From JBKHYJ01 sp046565505 (GTDB taxonomy: Bacteria > Acidobacteriota > Blastocatellia > UBA7656), in NCBI GenBank assembly GCA_046565505.1, contig JBKHYJ010000090.1:7247-71246 (forward strand): 64,000 bases of DNA, read 5' to 3'. Shown in pieces: positions 1 through 11,400 of this stretch. Both the position numbers and the translations under genes were made by a program. How positions within the stretch are numbered: the first letter of the stretch is position 1; each line of letters opens with the position of its first letter. The notes beneath the pieces are model-generated. The model did no database searches, was not told the DNA's origin, and saw only the letters and a program-made list of their open reading frames with translations.

Positions 1-2886
1 CACATCTTCTCTCACAATTACTACGGTCTCGCGTATGTCCGGGTGCTGCCTCAAGACCGATTCGATTTCGCCAAGCTCTATGCGGAATCCTCTGACCTTG
101 ACCTGATGATCTATGCGGCCAAGAAATTCTATGTGACCAGCGGGGCGATAGCGAGCCAGGTCTCCGCTGCGATACATCCGCTCTCCGGGCCGTGAGCTGA
201 AAGGGTCTGGAACGAAGACAGCCGCCGAACGATCAGGCTCTCTCAGATAACCGCGACCTACGCCCACGCCTCTAACGCATAGCTCTCCGGGCACCCCGAT
301 GGGCACCTGATGAAGATTTTTATCCACCACGCAGACGCGAAGATTCCCAACAGGCCGACCTATCGGCACTCTATGAAGCTGCTCGTCAGGAGGCTCGCAT
401 ATAGCATGGAAGGTAACGTCGTCTGAGCATTCCGACGGGCCATACGCATTCATCAACGGAACGTGAGGGAAGTCTTTCAGCCATCTTCTGCACAGGGCAG
501 TAGAGACTTCTTCTCCGGTCGGCAACAGCCATCTCAACGCTCTCAGTTCTGGCCGCGATTTGTTCTGAGCAACTATGTCGGAAAGCGCCGCCTGCAAAAG
601 CGAAGGCACAGTTTCAAATAAGGTGATGCCCCTTTGCTCCACCTCTCTGAGCAGCAGGGCAGGGTCTTGCGTGATCTCTTCAGGAATTATCTGAACGCGC
701 GCTCCGATCAGAAGCGGCGCGAGAAATTGCCACACCGAAATGTCAAAACATTGCGAAGCCGTCTGTGCCAGCCGGTCGTCCGAGGTCATCTGTAGAGCTT
801 CTATGTTGGCCCACAGGTGATTGACCATTCCGCGCTGCGGAATAGCTACTCCCTTCGGCGCCCCTGTCGAACCTGACGTATATATTACATAAGCCAGATT
901 GTCCGGCAGGCTGTGAACGGACAGGTCAGCCACCTCTGCTTGAGGTTCGGGCAAGTCCTCAAGCACAAGCACCTCCGGCGCTCTTTCCGCATCCATCTGG
1001 CTCAAGGCCGCCTCAATCGCCGGAAAAAACTCGCGCGCAGTGAGTATGAGGTGAGTGCCGCTTTGCTCTATTATCTTTCGATAGCGTTGCGCAGGATGCG
1101 CCGGGTCTAGCGGAAGATAAGCGCCGGATGCTTTCATAACCGCGACGATAGCCGTTAAGAGGCGCACTCCCCTGCGGTCCAGCAGCGCCACGACAACATC
1201 CGGCCCTACTCTGTGCGCGGCTAGAATCTGGGCAAGGAAATTAGCCCGGCCGTTCAACTCCGAATAGCTTATCTGCTCCTCGCCGCACGCGGCGGCGATG
1301 ACGTGGGGGCCGCGCTCGACCTGCGCTTCAAAGAGGCGCGGAAACGGCGTGTCTATGTCATACGGGCGGTCCGTGTTATTCCACTCTACGAGCAGTTCAT
1401 GCTTTTCGGCTTCCGACAGCAGCGAGTACTCTGAGAGCTTGCGATCAGGGTCAACGATTATGGCCTCAAGAATATTCGTAAAGTGGGACACTATCCTTGC
1501 AGCCGTAGACGCGTCGAAAAGGTCTATATCATATTCGAGCCAGCCTCCTATGCCGTCAGGCTCTTCCCACAGGTCTAGAGTCATATCGAGTTGGGCCGTG
1601 CCGTTTTCAACTGGGAGGGCTTCAAAGCTCAGGTCCGTCACCTCATAGGAAGAGCGCGGAGAGTTTTGAAGAATGAAGTCGGTTTGAAACAGCGGATTCC
1701 TGCTCATATTTCGAGCCGGTTGAAGAATCTCCACTAGCCGTTCAAACGGGAAGTCCTGATTGTTGAAAGCTCCGAAGGTCGTCTCGCGCACGCGCTTGAG
1801 CAGTTCCCGGAAAGTCGGATAGCCTGATATGTCGGTGTCTAAAATCAGCGAGTTCACAAAGAAGCCGACCATGCCTTCAAACTCGGACCTGCTGCGGTTG
1901 GCGACGGGCGCTCCGACCACTATATCGTTCTGTCCTGTGTAGCGATGAAGCAAAGCTTTCCACGCGGCCAGCAGGATCATAAACAGCGAAGCTTTCTCTT
2001 GACGGCCGATGGCTCTAAGAGCGTCAGCAACCTCACGCGAGATTTTCAAGAAGTGTTTCGCCCCCCAAATGCTCTGCACGGCGGGGCGCGGGCGGTCTGT
2101 AGGGAGTTGGAGTTCTTCGGGCATCCCCGAAAGCTTGTTCGTCCAGTAAGAGAGTTGAGCATTGAGCACTTCTCCCTGAAGCCACTCTCTCTGCCAAATG
2201 GCATAATCAGCGTACTGGATCGGAAGTTCTGGAAGCGACGGCAGACTGTCGGAGCCGAACGCTTTATAAAACGCGGCGAGTTCTCGCATCACCACACGCA
2301 CTGACCAAACATCGCCTATGATGTGGTGCATCATCAGTATGAGCACCTGATCGTCCTGCTCCATGCGGGCCAGCGTGGCCCGCATGAGCGGACATCGCTT
2401 GAGGTCGAAGGACCGCTGGCAATCGCGTGTGATGTGCCTCTGCACTGTGTTCATTCTCTGATCGGCAGGAAGCCCGCGCAGATCGACCACAGGGACCGAG
2501 AACTCTGCGTGTTCGGCTATGATCTGCACAGGAGTTCCGTCCTCAGAGCCGAAACTGGTCCGCAGCGTTTCGTGGCGCTTCACAATCTCTGCGAAGCAAC
2601 GCTCAAGCACCTTCACGTCCAGCGGCCCGCGAATCCGAACAGCGGCGGGGATGTTGAACGCAGGCGTTCCCGGGTCTAACTGGTCGATGAACCATAGCCG
2701 TTGCTGCGCAAACGAAACCGGAGCCGGGCTAAACTGCTGCCTGCGGGGAATTCTGTCGGCGGCTGGTTTCTCGGAAGACGATTCGGTCTTCTGTCCGGCT
2801 TTCTCTCTTCTCTCTTTCAGCAAGAGTTCGAGGAGTTCGCGCTTCTTAGGCGTGAGACTTTCCGCGAGCTTTTCAAGATCGGCCAT
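1..2886 (-). CDS. NRPS, C-A (partial, runs off left edge)
   Basis: First 962 codons of a non-ribosomal peptide synthetase; the 3' part lies outside the window. The start is ATG at 2886, followed by a short charged N-terminus (MADLEKLAESLTPKKRELL) of the docking type, preceded by only a weak ribosome site. A condensation domain spans about residues 40-470, with the active motif HHIIGDVWS near residue 185 (usual HHxxxDG, here with V in place of G). An adenylation domain follows from about 490: YTSGSTGAPKG near 670, FDISVWQ near 716, AYGPSE near 812 and KVRGFRIELGEIE near 930. Reading the specificity positions by eye gives D-I-W-E-L-T-A-D-D(-K). I do not know a published substrate for this string; E278 and D331 also occur in ornithine/diaminobutyrate pockets. 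It is the last gene of the cluster in the window, 45 bp after the acylase gene, and should take the polyketide chain from the upstream bimodular PKS. Confidence 0.95.
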   Translation of the reverse strand, partial: MADLEKLAESLTPKKRELLELLLKERREKAGQKTESSSEKPAADRIPRRQQFSPAPVSFAQQRLWFIDQLDPGTPAFNIPAAVRIRGPLDVKVLERCFAEIVKRHETLRTSFGSEDGTPVQIIAEHAEFSVPVVDLRGLPADQRMNTVQRHITRDCQRSFDLKRCPLMRATLARMEQDDQVLILMMHHIIGDVWSVRVVMRELAAFYKAFGSDSLPSLPELPIQYADYAIWQREWLQGEVLNAQLSYWTNKLSGMPEELQLPTDRPRPAVQSIWGAKHFLKISREVADALRAIGRQEKASLFMILLAAWKALLHRYTGQNDIVVGAPVANRSRSEFEGMVGFFVNSLILDTDISGYPTFRELLKRVRETTFGAFNNQDFPFERLVEILQPARNMSRNPLFQTDFILQNSPRSSYEVTDLSFEALPVENGTAQLDMTLDLWEEPDGIGGWLEYDIDLFDASTAARIVSHFTNILEAIIVDPDRKLSEYSLLSEAEKHELLVEWNNTDRPYDIDTPFPRLFEAQVERGPHVIAAACGEEQISYSELNGRANFLAQILAAHRVGPDVVVALLDRRGVRLLTAIVAVMKASGAYLPLDPAHPAQRYRKIIEQSGTHLILTAREFFPAIEAALSQMDAERAPEVLVLEDLPEPQAEVADLSVHSLPDNLAYVIYTSGSTGAPKGVAIPQRGMVNHLWANIEALQMTSDDRLAQTASQCFDISVWQFLAPLLIGARVQIIPEEITQDPALLLREVEQRGITLFETVPSLLQAALSDIVAQNKSRPELRALRWLLPTGEEVSTALCRRWLKDFPHVPLMNAYGPSECSDDVTFHAICEPPDEQLHRVPIGRPVGNLRVCVVDKNLHQVPIGVPGELCVRGVGVGRGYLREPDRSAAVFVPDPFSSRPGERMYRSGDLARYRPAGHIEFLGRIDHQVKVRGFRIELGEIESVLRQHPDIRETVVIVREDV

Positions 2887-2931
2887 ATCCTAACCCTTAT
2901 ACTGAGATTTTTCTAACTCGTGCAGTGATGT

Positions 2932-5418
2932 TTAATTGCCGTTGACCGAACCCGGCACCAGCTTCAATAGATCATAGGTTGAGGCTTCAATCGCCTCTCT
3001 ATTGAACAGCAGCGGGTGAGATTTAAGGTTCTGCCACATGGGAATAGCGTCTTCGCGGTGAGGATGAAACAGGTGCTCGCTCTGGCCGGTGCTGTTGACT
3101 CCGGTAGTGCGATCCCAATCGCTCAAATCCATAACGATTCGCTGCGCGCTCCCTGCGTCGGCTGCGTAAGGGTTTGCGGGATCATCCCAGGTAAACCATG
3201 TGCAGTTGACTGTGAATCTGTCGCCGCCGGGCGCGACGATAGTGCCGCTGTTGAAGAGTTTCGAGATGATCGGAACATCGACCATTCCAAACGGCCTGTG
3301 ACGGAAGCTCAGAGTGTGCAGGCGTCCCCATTTCCATTCTGTAGGATTAGAGCCATAACGCTTTTTCAGCCAAGCTACTGCGTCGGAGAAAGCGCGTTGA
3401 ACAATATTGTCCCGGCTTTCCACTTGCTCTGTCCTGGTGTCGTCGAATATTCGATTCGCGCCGTCTTTCATAAGACTCAACATCGCAGGGCCATGAACCC
3501 AGTAGTATTCCAGGTATTCGTTAGTCAGTTCCGGACCGAGTTCATCGCTGACCGCGTCTTCCAACAAGAAGCGATACCATACCTGATAGATCGCCGCGCC
3601 CGCCTCTTCGGGGTCGCAGTGTAGGTTCCACGATAAGACCTCCCTGAGAGCCTGCTTCTCTAAATCATTGGCAGGCGAGACCGATTTGAGGTATTCCCTG
3701 AGGCGCTCGGCCAGCAGGTGATAAGTGTCCCCCTGTATCCGCTCAGAATCCTCAACCGTGACCTGATTGTTTTCAGAAAGTAGCTGGTCTATGCGAACAG
3801 CGCGATATGGATCTGCCCACTCGTAGCCCAGCCTGTAAGGATAATCGTCCGTTACCAGCTTTTGATTCGCAGTCACAATGAAACCACTCGGCGGGTTGTA
3901 AGATCGAGGAAGATCATCGAATGGAATATAACCTTGCCATTCGCAGTCGCCCTTCCATCCTGGTTCAGGAATGATCCCTTGATTCTGCGGCGCTCGCACG
4001 GGGATGCGCCCGGCCGCCTGAAAACCTATGTTTCCGTCCACATCGGCGTAGACGAAGCTCATGTTCGGGCCATCCCACTGCCTGAGAGCTTCGCGAAATT
4101 CAGTCCAGTTGCCAGATCTATTCAGCGATATGATAGAGCGTATCAGTTGAGGGCTATCTTCACCCGACCATGCCACAGTTAGAGGCTTTGAATCTTTGAA
4201 GTGGCTCAGGAACTGATTTATTAACGGGCCGTGATTTGTCCTCGCCACATTGATAGTGACCGGGCTTGAATCTTTTACCCGAATTACTTCGGCTTCTATC
4301 TTAAGAGGCTGCCACTCGCCGCGAAACATATAACGCTGCGGGTCGGAAGGATTGTCTAGCTGCTCGATATAAAGGTCCTGTACGTCCGCGACAAGATCGG
4401 TAACTCCCCAGGCTATGCGGAGGTTGTGCCCTATGATGACGCCGGGTGTTCCGGCTAAAGAATAACCCACCAGATCGAGACCCTCGCCGTGTATTCCATT
4501 GGCATACCAGACCGACGGCATAAACAGATCGAGATGAGTATCGTTAGCCACCATAGCCGAGCGGCTGGCCGTGCGGCTGCCTGCTATCACCCAACCGTTA
4601 CTTGCCCCCACTCTGCCGACGGTTCCCGAAACGGACTTGAGGGCTTGAACAAGTTCGGCTCCGAGTTTGTTGTACCCTTCAAATTCAGGCGGCAATGTGA
4701 CGGGAGCGCCTTCTCTGTACGGCGTCAAAAGCTCGCGCGCAACCGCCTCGCCGGAAGCCGCGATTATTCGAGCGCGGCTCATCTCTATGGAAGCGTTTTC
4801 CGATAGTATCCACGACATCAGCTTCGCTATGACGAGCGAGTCCACAGGAGTCCAGGGGTCGGGATCAACGCCGAAGATGGTGAACTCTAAAGAGAGATTA
4901 TGGCGATTGCCTTCTATGAAAGCATTCACGCCCGCCGCGTAAGCCTCCATAGCGGCGCGGTCTTCGCCTGCCATCGCTTGCCAGTCGCGCTCGGCGGCTC
5001 GGCGAAATCCGAGAACTCGCGCAAAGCGGTCTACGCTGATCGACTCTTCTCCGAGGGCCTCAGCCAGCCGCCCATTTCCAACTCTTCGTGTGAATTCCAG
5101 TTGCCACATTCGATCCTGCGCCTGAACATAGCCTTGCGAAAAGAACAGGTCGCGGGAGTTCTGTGCGAATATGTGCGGTATACCCCACTTATCGCGCAGT
5201 ATCTCCACGGGCGCTTGCAGGAACGGCAAGCCTATCGTGCCGGAGACAGTGGGCCATGGCCTGCGTATAAACCAGACTCCGGTCACTAAAGACATCAGCG
5301 TCAGGACTAATAGAATTGCGATAGACCACTTGAGAGCTTTACGCAGACGAAGCCTTCGCCTGCTCTTATGACTTTTCGCTTTGTCTATCGAAGGGCCGGA
5401 GGAAGCAAGGCTAATCAT
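2932..5418 (-). CDS. Membrane-anchored penicillin acylase family protein (Ntn hydrolase)
   Basis: 828 residues. A basic N-terminus is followed by one hydrophobic segment (about residues 31-50), which suggests an inner-membrane anchor with the enzyme in the periplasm. The family is made as a precursor that cuts itself before a Ser/Cys/Thr, which becomes the N-terminal nucleophile. Here the GASNGWVIAG motif puts Ser273 at the alpha/beta junction, and the early alpha-chain signature (QGYVQAQDRMWQLE, about residues 95-108) is present. Length is normal for the family. Known relatives hydrolyse amide-linked side chains: penicillin G, cephalosporins, acyl-homoserine lactones and, with PvdQ, the fatty acid of the pyoverdine precursor. 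Its place inside an FAAL-initiated NRPS/PKS cluster points to removal of an acyl group from the product after export (inference). It could instead give self-protection by cleaving the mature compound. It starts 16 bp after the PKS gene and is evidently co-transcribed. Confidence 0.88.
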   Translation of the reverse strand: MISLASSGPSIDKAKSHKSRRRLRLRKALKWSIAILLVLTLMSLVTGVWFIRRPWPTVSGTIGLPFLQAPVEILRDKWGIPHIFAQNSRDLFFSQGYVQAQDRMWQLEFTRRVGNGRLAEALGEESISVDRFARVLGFRRAAERDWQAMAGEDRAAMEAYAAGVNAFIEGNRHNLSLEFTIFGVDPDPWTPVDSLVIAKLMSWILSENASIEMSRARIIAASGEAVARELLTPYREGAPVTLPPEFEGYNKLGAELVQALKSVSGTVGRVGASNGWVIAGSRTASRSAMVANDTHLDLFMPSVWYANGIHGEGLDLVGYSLAGTPGVIIGHNLRIAWGVTDLVADVQDLYIEQLDNPSDPQRYMFRGEWQPLKIEAEVIRVKDSSPVTINVARTNHGPLINQFLSHFKDSKPLTVAWSGEDSPQLIRSIISLNRSGNWTEFREALRQWDGPNMSFVYADVDGNIGFQAAGRIPVRAPQNQGIIPEPGWKGDCEWQGYIPFDDLPRSYNPPSGFIVTANQKLVTDDYPYRLGYEWADPYRAVRIDQLLSENNQVTVEDSERIQGDTYHLLAERLREYLKSVSPANDLEKQALREVLSWNLHCDPEEAGAAIYQVWYRFLLEDAVSDELGPELTNEYLEYYWVHGPAMLSLMKDGANRIFDDTRTEQVESRDNIVQRAFSDAVAWLKKRYGSNPTEWKWGRLHTLSFRHRPFGMVDVPIISKLFNSGTIVAPGGDRFTVNCTWFTWDDPANPYAADAGSAQRIVMDLSDWDRTTGVNSTGQSEHLFHPHREDAIPMWQNLKSHPLLFNREAIEASTYDLLKLVPGSVNGN

Positions 5419-5433
5419 GTCTCAGTTCAAATA

Positions 5434-8400
5434 TCAGTTTAAAGATTGTCGCCTCTTTAGAAGCTCTTGTTCGGCATCCTCTTCGGAGAGTTGTTGGACA
5501 AGCTTCATAAGCTCTTCAAGTTCCGCATCCTCGTCCTGACTCCTTGGTTCAACTGCCTTAGCCAGTTCGGCAACGCTCGAAGCTTCAAAGATCACACTGA
5601 TGGGAAGTTCTTGCTTAAACGCATCGCGCAAACGCGAGATGAGTCTCACGGCGAGCAGCGAATCCCCTCCAAGCTCAAGGAAGTTGTCATGGACTCCGAT
5701 CTTATCGACGCCAAGCAGTTCACGCCAAATTTGAACAATAGTCTGCTCGGCAGCAGTCCTCGGAGGCACATATACGACTCGCAGGCTCGGCCTGGGATAG
5801 TGGCTGATAGGCTCGCTGGTAGGCAGCGGCGCAGAGTCGGATATTAACGCGCTCATCTTGTTCCAGCCTTCCGTCAAAGGCTCAAGCGACACGATCACTT
5901 GAGGAGTTTTATGAAGATGGAGCAGGCGGCCAATCGCATTTGATATATGCTCGTTTCCTGCTTCGGCCGAAACCTCCCAAGTCACACTCGTCCAGGGCTG
6001 GTGCCGGTTGCGCGCGCTGCTGGCGGCGAACGTGTCGAGGAACAGGGCCAGCCCATCGTCAGCAGCCGAATGCGGCCCGCCCCCTCGCGTGTGCCATACC
6101 AGCAGCTTAGATGTCAACTCATGTTCTCGCAGAACTTCATCGAGCACAAAGAGGCCTTCATATTTGGACCTCATCAATCTATTTTCGAGCGAATTGCCGC
6201 CGGCAGCAGCCGAACCGGGCTCGAATACAAAGACAACTCCAAGCGGAAGCCCTGAAGGCTGGCTCAACTCTCTGATGAGCGCTCGCGCCTCGTTGATATC
6301 GCGCAAGTCGGTAGAAAGCATTCGTATTTCGGCGCGAGCTTCAATAGCTCGAATGCGTTTGATCTTTGCCGTGACAAGCCCTTCGCCGGTATCGTTAGCT
6401 ATCCACTCGTCCCATAGTTCGCGCGGCGGGAAGCCCGGAGGCTCGATAAGCGTAAGGCCCTGCCCGAAGTTTTCAGACAGATGCTCACAAAACGACAGAC
6501 CGACAGAGCTGAGGCCATTAATCACCAGCCAGTTGCCTCGCCCATTCGATGAGCCGTTGAGCCGCTTGCCCTCTTCGACGTTCGCCGCCGCGAGCATCGG
6601 AACCCATCTATGGCCGCCGCGATATGCGACCACGCGCTCAGAGCTTTCATTAATCATCTCGGACAGCAGTTGATCGACCAGCCTCTTGATTTCGTGAGCG
6701 CCTCCGTCGCGGCGCATCACATCAAGATTTCTTATCTTCAAGCCCGGCAGGTCTCGCCCTATGGCCGTGCATGCTCCAAGCAGGTCGGCCTGTTCTGGCT
6801 GAAGCACCTCTTCACCCGTGACTTCGTGTAGCCGGTCAGAAACCATCCAGAGTTTAAGCGAGCGCCCATCAAGCGGGCCTCTGAGCGCCTCGCTGAGCGC
6901 CAGCAGGCTCAGAGCGCCTCCTTCGATAACTTGATCAACTAGTGTTGCGCCGGCTTCTTGACTGGCAGCCTTTTGTCCGCTCGACCGCAAGCCCCAGAGA
7001 TAAACGATTGAATCGGGCGTCTCGCCCTCTGCATTGAGCAATGCCGCGAAGTCTTCCAACTCTTTGGATCGGACGGTGAAATGGCCCGGTGCTGTTTCGT
7101 TGAACGTGTCGCCCATTCGGAGCCGAGTGATGCGTATGCCCGCAGACTCAAGACGATCTGCCAGGCTTTCTCCCAGTCCGCCTTCGTCGGCTAGAACCCA
7201 CCACCGCCGAGCCTCATCCGAGCTTGCCCCGTTTGCTGGCGCAGGTGGAAGCGTCCGCTTCCACAAAGGAACGTAGAACCATTCCGCCCTCGACGGGTCT
7301 GCGGTGGATGCGCCGACGTATTGCCGATCCGCTTGCGCATCTATCCAGTAGCGACTTCGCTGGAACGGATAAGTCGGCAGGGAGACTCTGCGCCTTTGCT
7401 CGCCGGCATGCAGTGTTTCCCAATCCGGCTGCGCGCCAAGCATCCACAGCTTGCCCAGACCCTGAAGCGCATAGGCGAGGTCCGGCACAGTCTCATACGA
7501 GTGGCGCATCAGGTTCAAAGTAACAGGCGGTTCTCCTCCCTGAGCAGCCGGATGCTGCTGCACCAGGCTGGAGAGAAGAGGAGGACCGGCTTCCAGAAAC
7601 ACTCGACGATGGTCCGACAGCAATTCTTCTACGCCTTCAGAGAAGCGAACCGGCAGGCATAGGTGACGCGCCCAGTAAGCCGGGTCCGTAGCTTCATCCG
7701 GCTGAATCCATTTTCCCGTGACATTTGATAAGTATGGGATTTGCGGATTTCTCAGTTCTACGCTGCTGGCAAGTTCCACAACCGAATCGAATATGGGTGA
7801 CATCATTCTGGAATGAAAAGCGTGCGTGGCCTGTAGCCGCCGGTACGATGCTCCTATAGCATCAAGACGGCTCTGGAAAGCTTCAATCGCATCGGGCGGG
7901 CCGGAAGCTACACATTGCGCTGGCCCGTTGACGGCCATCAGCGATAGCTCGTCGCCTAGCAGCGGTGAAATCTCATCCTCGGAAAGGCCCACTGCTAGCA
8001 AAGCCCCCGCCGGTAGCGATTCGATCATCCGAGCACGCTCGGCCACCAGCTTCAATCCGTCTTCAAGCGAAAAGACGCCGGCCAGACAAGCGGCAACATA
8101 CTCACCCAAACTGTAACCCACTAGCGCCTGCGGTCGCATTCCCCAACTCATCCACAGTTGAGCCAGAGCGTATTCGATCACGAATAACAAAGGTTGACTG
8201 ACGCTCGTGCGGTCAAGTTTACTGTCGCCTTCTTTCGTTCGGTCGCGCCCAAGCATAGCTCGCAGGTTAATGGATGAACCCGTCCGAGCTTCATTTGATT
8301 CGGGCTGCTCCGCGTCTGGATAAAGCTCTTTCCTGAGATCAAACCCAAGATAGCGAGTCAGTATTTCCGCGCAATGATCCACCTCTTGCCGAAAAACAGG

Positions 8401-11400
8401 CTCAGAATCGTATAGTCCACGCCCCATGTTTAAGTACTGTCCGCCGAGTCCTGGGAACATAAACACGAACGGGCGCTCTGCTTCTTCTCTGTAAGCGGCC
8501 TGTAGTCGGCGCGGGTCTCTTTCGGTGAGAGCCTCTCTGGCGTCTTCGAGGTCGCGGCAGACCAGAATTCTTCTGAAATCCAAATCCCTGCGCCCAAGCT
8601 GCAAGGTATAGGCAACGTCTGCCAGGTCAAGGTCATCGGCGCGGCTCAGGCGTTCAGCGAGATTGTCTGTCACAGACTCAAGAGCTTTTTCTGTTCTGGC
8701 CGACAAGACCAGCAGTTGCCAGGGTCGGCCAGGCGTGGTGGGTCGAGCGGCTGGCGCTTCTTCGAGGATGACGTGAGCGTTAGTGCCGCCCATTCCTAGC
8801 GAATTGACGCCCGCTCGTAGGGGGCCTCCATCGGCTCGCCAATCGCATAGGGTGGTGTTCACATAAAACGGGCTGTTCGCAAAATCGATCTTCGGATTAG
8901 GCTCATCGAAATTGATGGAAGGCGGAATCCGTCTCTTTTCCAGAGCCATCGCGGTCTTTATCAGGGCGGTGACGCCGGCTGCGCGGTCCAGGTGGCCGAA
9001 GTTGGCTTTAACAGATCCTATTGCGCAGAAGTTCTTAGCTTCGGTGCGCGCGCGGAACGCTTTCGTAAGAGCCGCGACCTCTATGGGGTCGCCTAGCTCC
9101 GTGGCGCTGCCGTGAGCTTCTATATAACTGAGGCTCTCCGGTCCCACGCCAGCATCATCCAGCGCCGCGAGTATTGCTTCAGACTGGCCTGCGACGCTCG
9201 GCGCTGTGTACCCCGCTTTCAGCGAGCCGTCATTATTAATCGCGGAGCCTATGATGACCGCGGCAATATTATCGCCGTCGGCCAGCGCGTCTTCGAACCG
9301 CTTGAGGCAAACGATCCCAACGCCATTGCCGAGTATGCTCCCGGTCGCTTTCGCGTCAAACGAGCGCGTGTGCCCGTCCGAAGGAGCCAGACCGCCCAAT
9401 TCGTACAGATAACCTTGCCGGTCCGGCACGACAACGCGTATTCCACCGGCCAGCGCCATGTCGCACTCTCCGCTTCGCAAGCTCTGACATGCCATGTGCA
9501 CAGCTACAAGAGAAGTAGAGCAGAAAGTCTGAACCGCCAGGCTCGGCCCTCGAAGATTGAGCTTGTATGAAACCGTAGTGGTTAAAGAATCCTTGTCATT
9601 GCCTAGAATCGCCTGAAGCATATTGACGGATTGGCGCACCTTCGGGTCCGCGTGCAGCATCAGCAGGTACGTGCTCAGGTTCGATCCGGCGAAAACTCCT
9701 ATCAATCCCTTGTAACTCAGCGGGTCGTATCCAGCCCGCTCCAACACTTCCCAGGCGCATTCCAGGAAGATACGATGCTGAGGGTCCATAACCTCAGCCT
9801 CGCGCGGCGAGAATCCGAAAAGCCCTGCGTCGAATTGATCTATATCTTCGAGTGTCGAGCCTGCTTTCACATAACGCGGATTGCTGAACAAGCTCTTTGG
9901 CACGCCCGACGCCAGCAACTCGTCATCGTTAAAGAAGGTCACAGACTCCACGCCATCACAGAGATTCTTCCACAGCGTTTCGACGTTGGGAGCGCCGGGG
10001 AATCGACCGCTCATGCCTATGATAGCTATGCGCGACGAGCCAGCGCCTTCGCGCGCGCGAGTTCGCCGTTCCGCCAGTTTGTTCACAGACTCCTCAGATG
10101 CTTTCTGCGGTTGGGGATTCAAGTGGCGAGCAAGCGAACTGATGGTTGCGAACTCGAACAGAGTGACCGGAGCTATCTCTATGCCTAGCTCGCGACTAAG
10201 CTCTGAGACCAGCTGCAGACCTAACAGAGAGTTTCCTCCCAGGTCGAAGAAGTTGTCGTTGACTCCGATTTGATCTGCGCCCAGGACTAGCTGCCAGACC
10301 TCAGTTATGCGCTTTTCAAAATCATCGCTCGCGGCCAGATAATTAGTCCCTATAACTCGCCGCGCCGGTCGCTGCTGCGAAGCTCCCGTCTTTTGTAGCT
10401 CTTGCAGAAAGCTCTGGCCTGTGAAAGATTTTCCAAGCTCTATCCTGCCCGGCAGGTCTTGAGCCGAGACTATGACCTGTGGCAGCCCGCTGGCCAGTAT
10501 GCGATCAAACGCCTCTACACCTTCAACGTTGCTGATGCCTTTTCGGAGCATCTCCTCGCGCCACTCTCGCAAGTGCGGTGGGACTTCCGTATAAACTGCG
10601 AGGCCGACTTCCTGCCATATATCCCAATTGATGACGATCGTCTGCGGCCCTCGCGAGGCGTTACGCTGCGCGAGCGCATCAAGGAAGGAGTTCGCCGCGC
10701 AATAATCTGCTTGTCCGAATTCGCCTAAAATCGAAGCTATTGACGAATACAGAACCAGAAAATCCAGTTCGCGCCCCTTAAACAATTTCTCAAGAACAAG
10801 CGCGCCCTGCACCTTGGGAGACATGATCTGGCGGGCCATCTCCCGCGTCTTGAGTTGTATGATTCCTCCGCCGGGAATACCGGCCAGATGTATCACGCCG
10901 TGTATAGTTCCGAAGCGATTTAGAGCTTCTTCCACTGCTCTGCGCATCTGCGATTCGTCGCTGACATCGGCGGCCACCGCCAGAACTTCCGCGCCGAATT
11001 CTTCCAGACGCCGCACTGCGCGAATCTTCCCAGCTAGAGAGGATTCCTTCTGCCCCGCTCCCAACAGCCCGGCCCATTCGGACCGATCCGGCAGGCTGGT
11101 CCGGCTTACGAGCACCAGCTTTGCTCTTACCGTCTGCGCAAGGTGCTCGGCCAGCACCATTCCAAGTCCGCCGAAGCCGCCCGTAATCAAATAGACTCCG
11201 TTCTCGCGAAGCTTCTTCGACTCTGCCGCATCATCTTTCAGCGGCACGCGAGAAAAATCTTGAACCCATCGAGTTTCATCTCTGTAAGCTACCAGCAATT
11301 CATCCGGCTCTGTTTGAAACTCATTGATGAGCCGATCAGCAAGGCTTTTGAGTTCGGCCTCTGCCTGAATAGGGCCTTCATTTGATTCGGGCAGCGAAAC

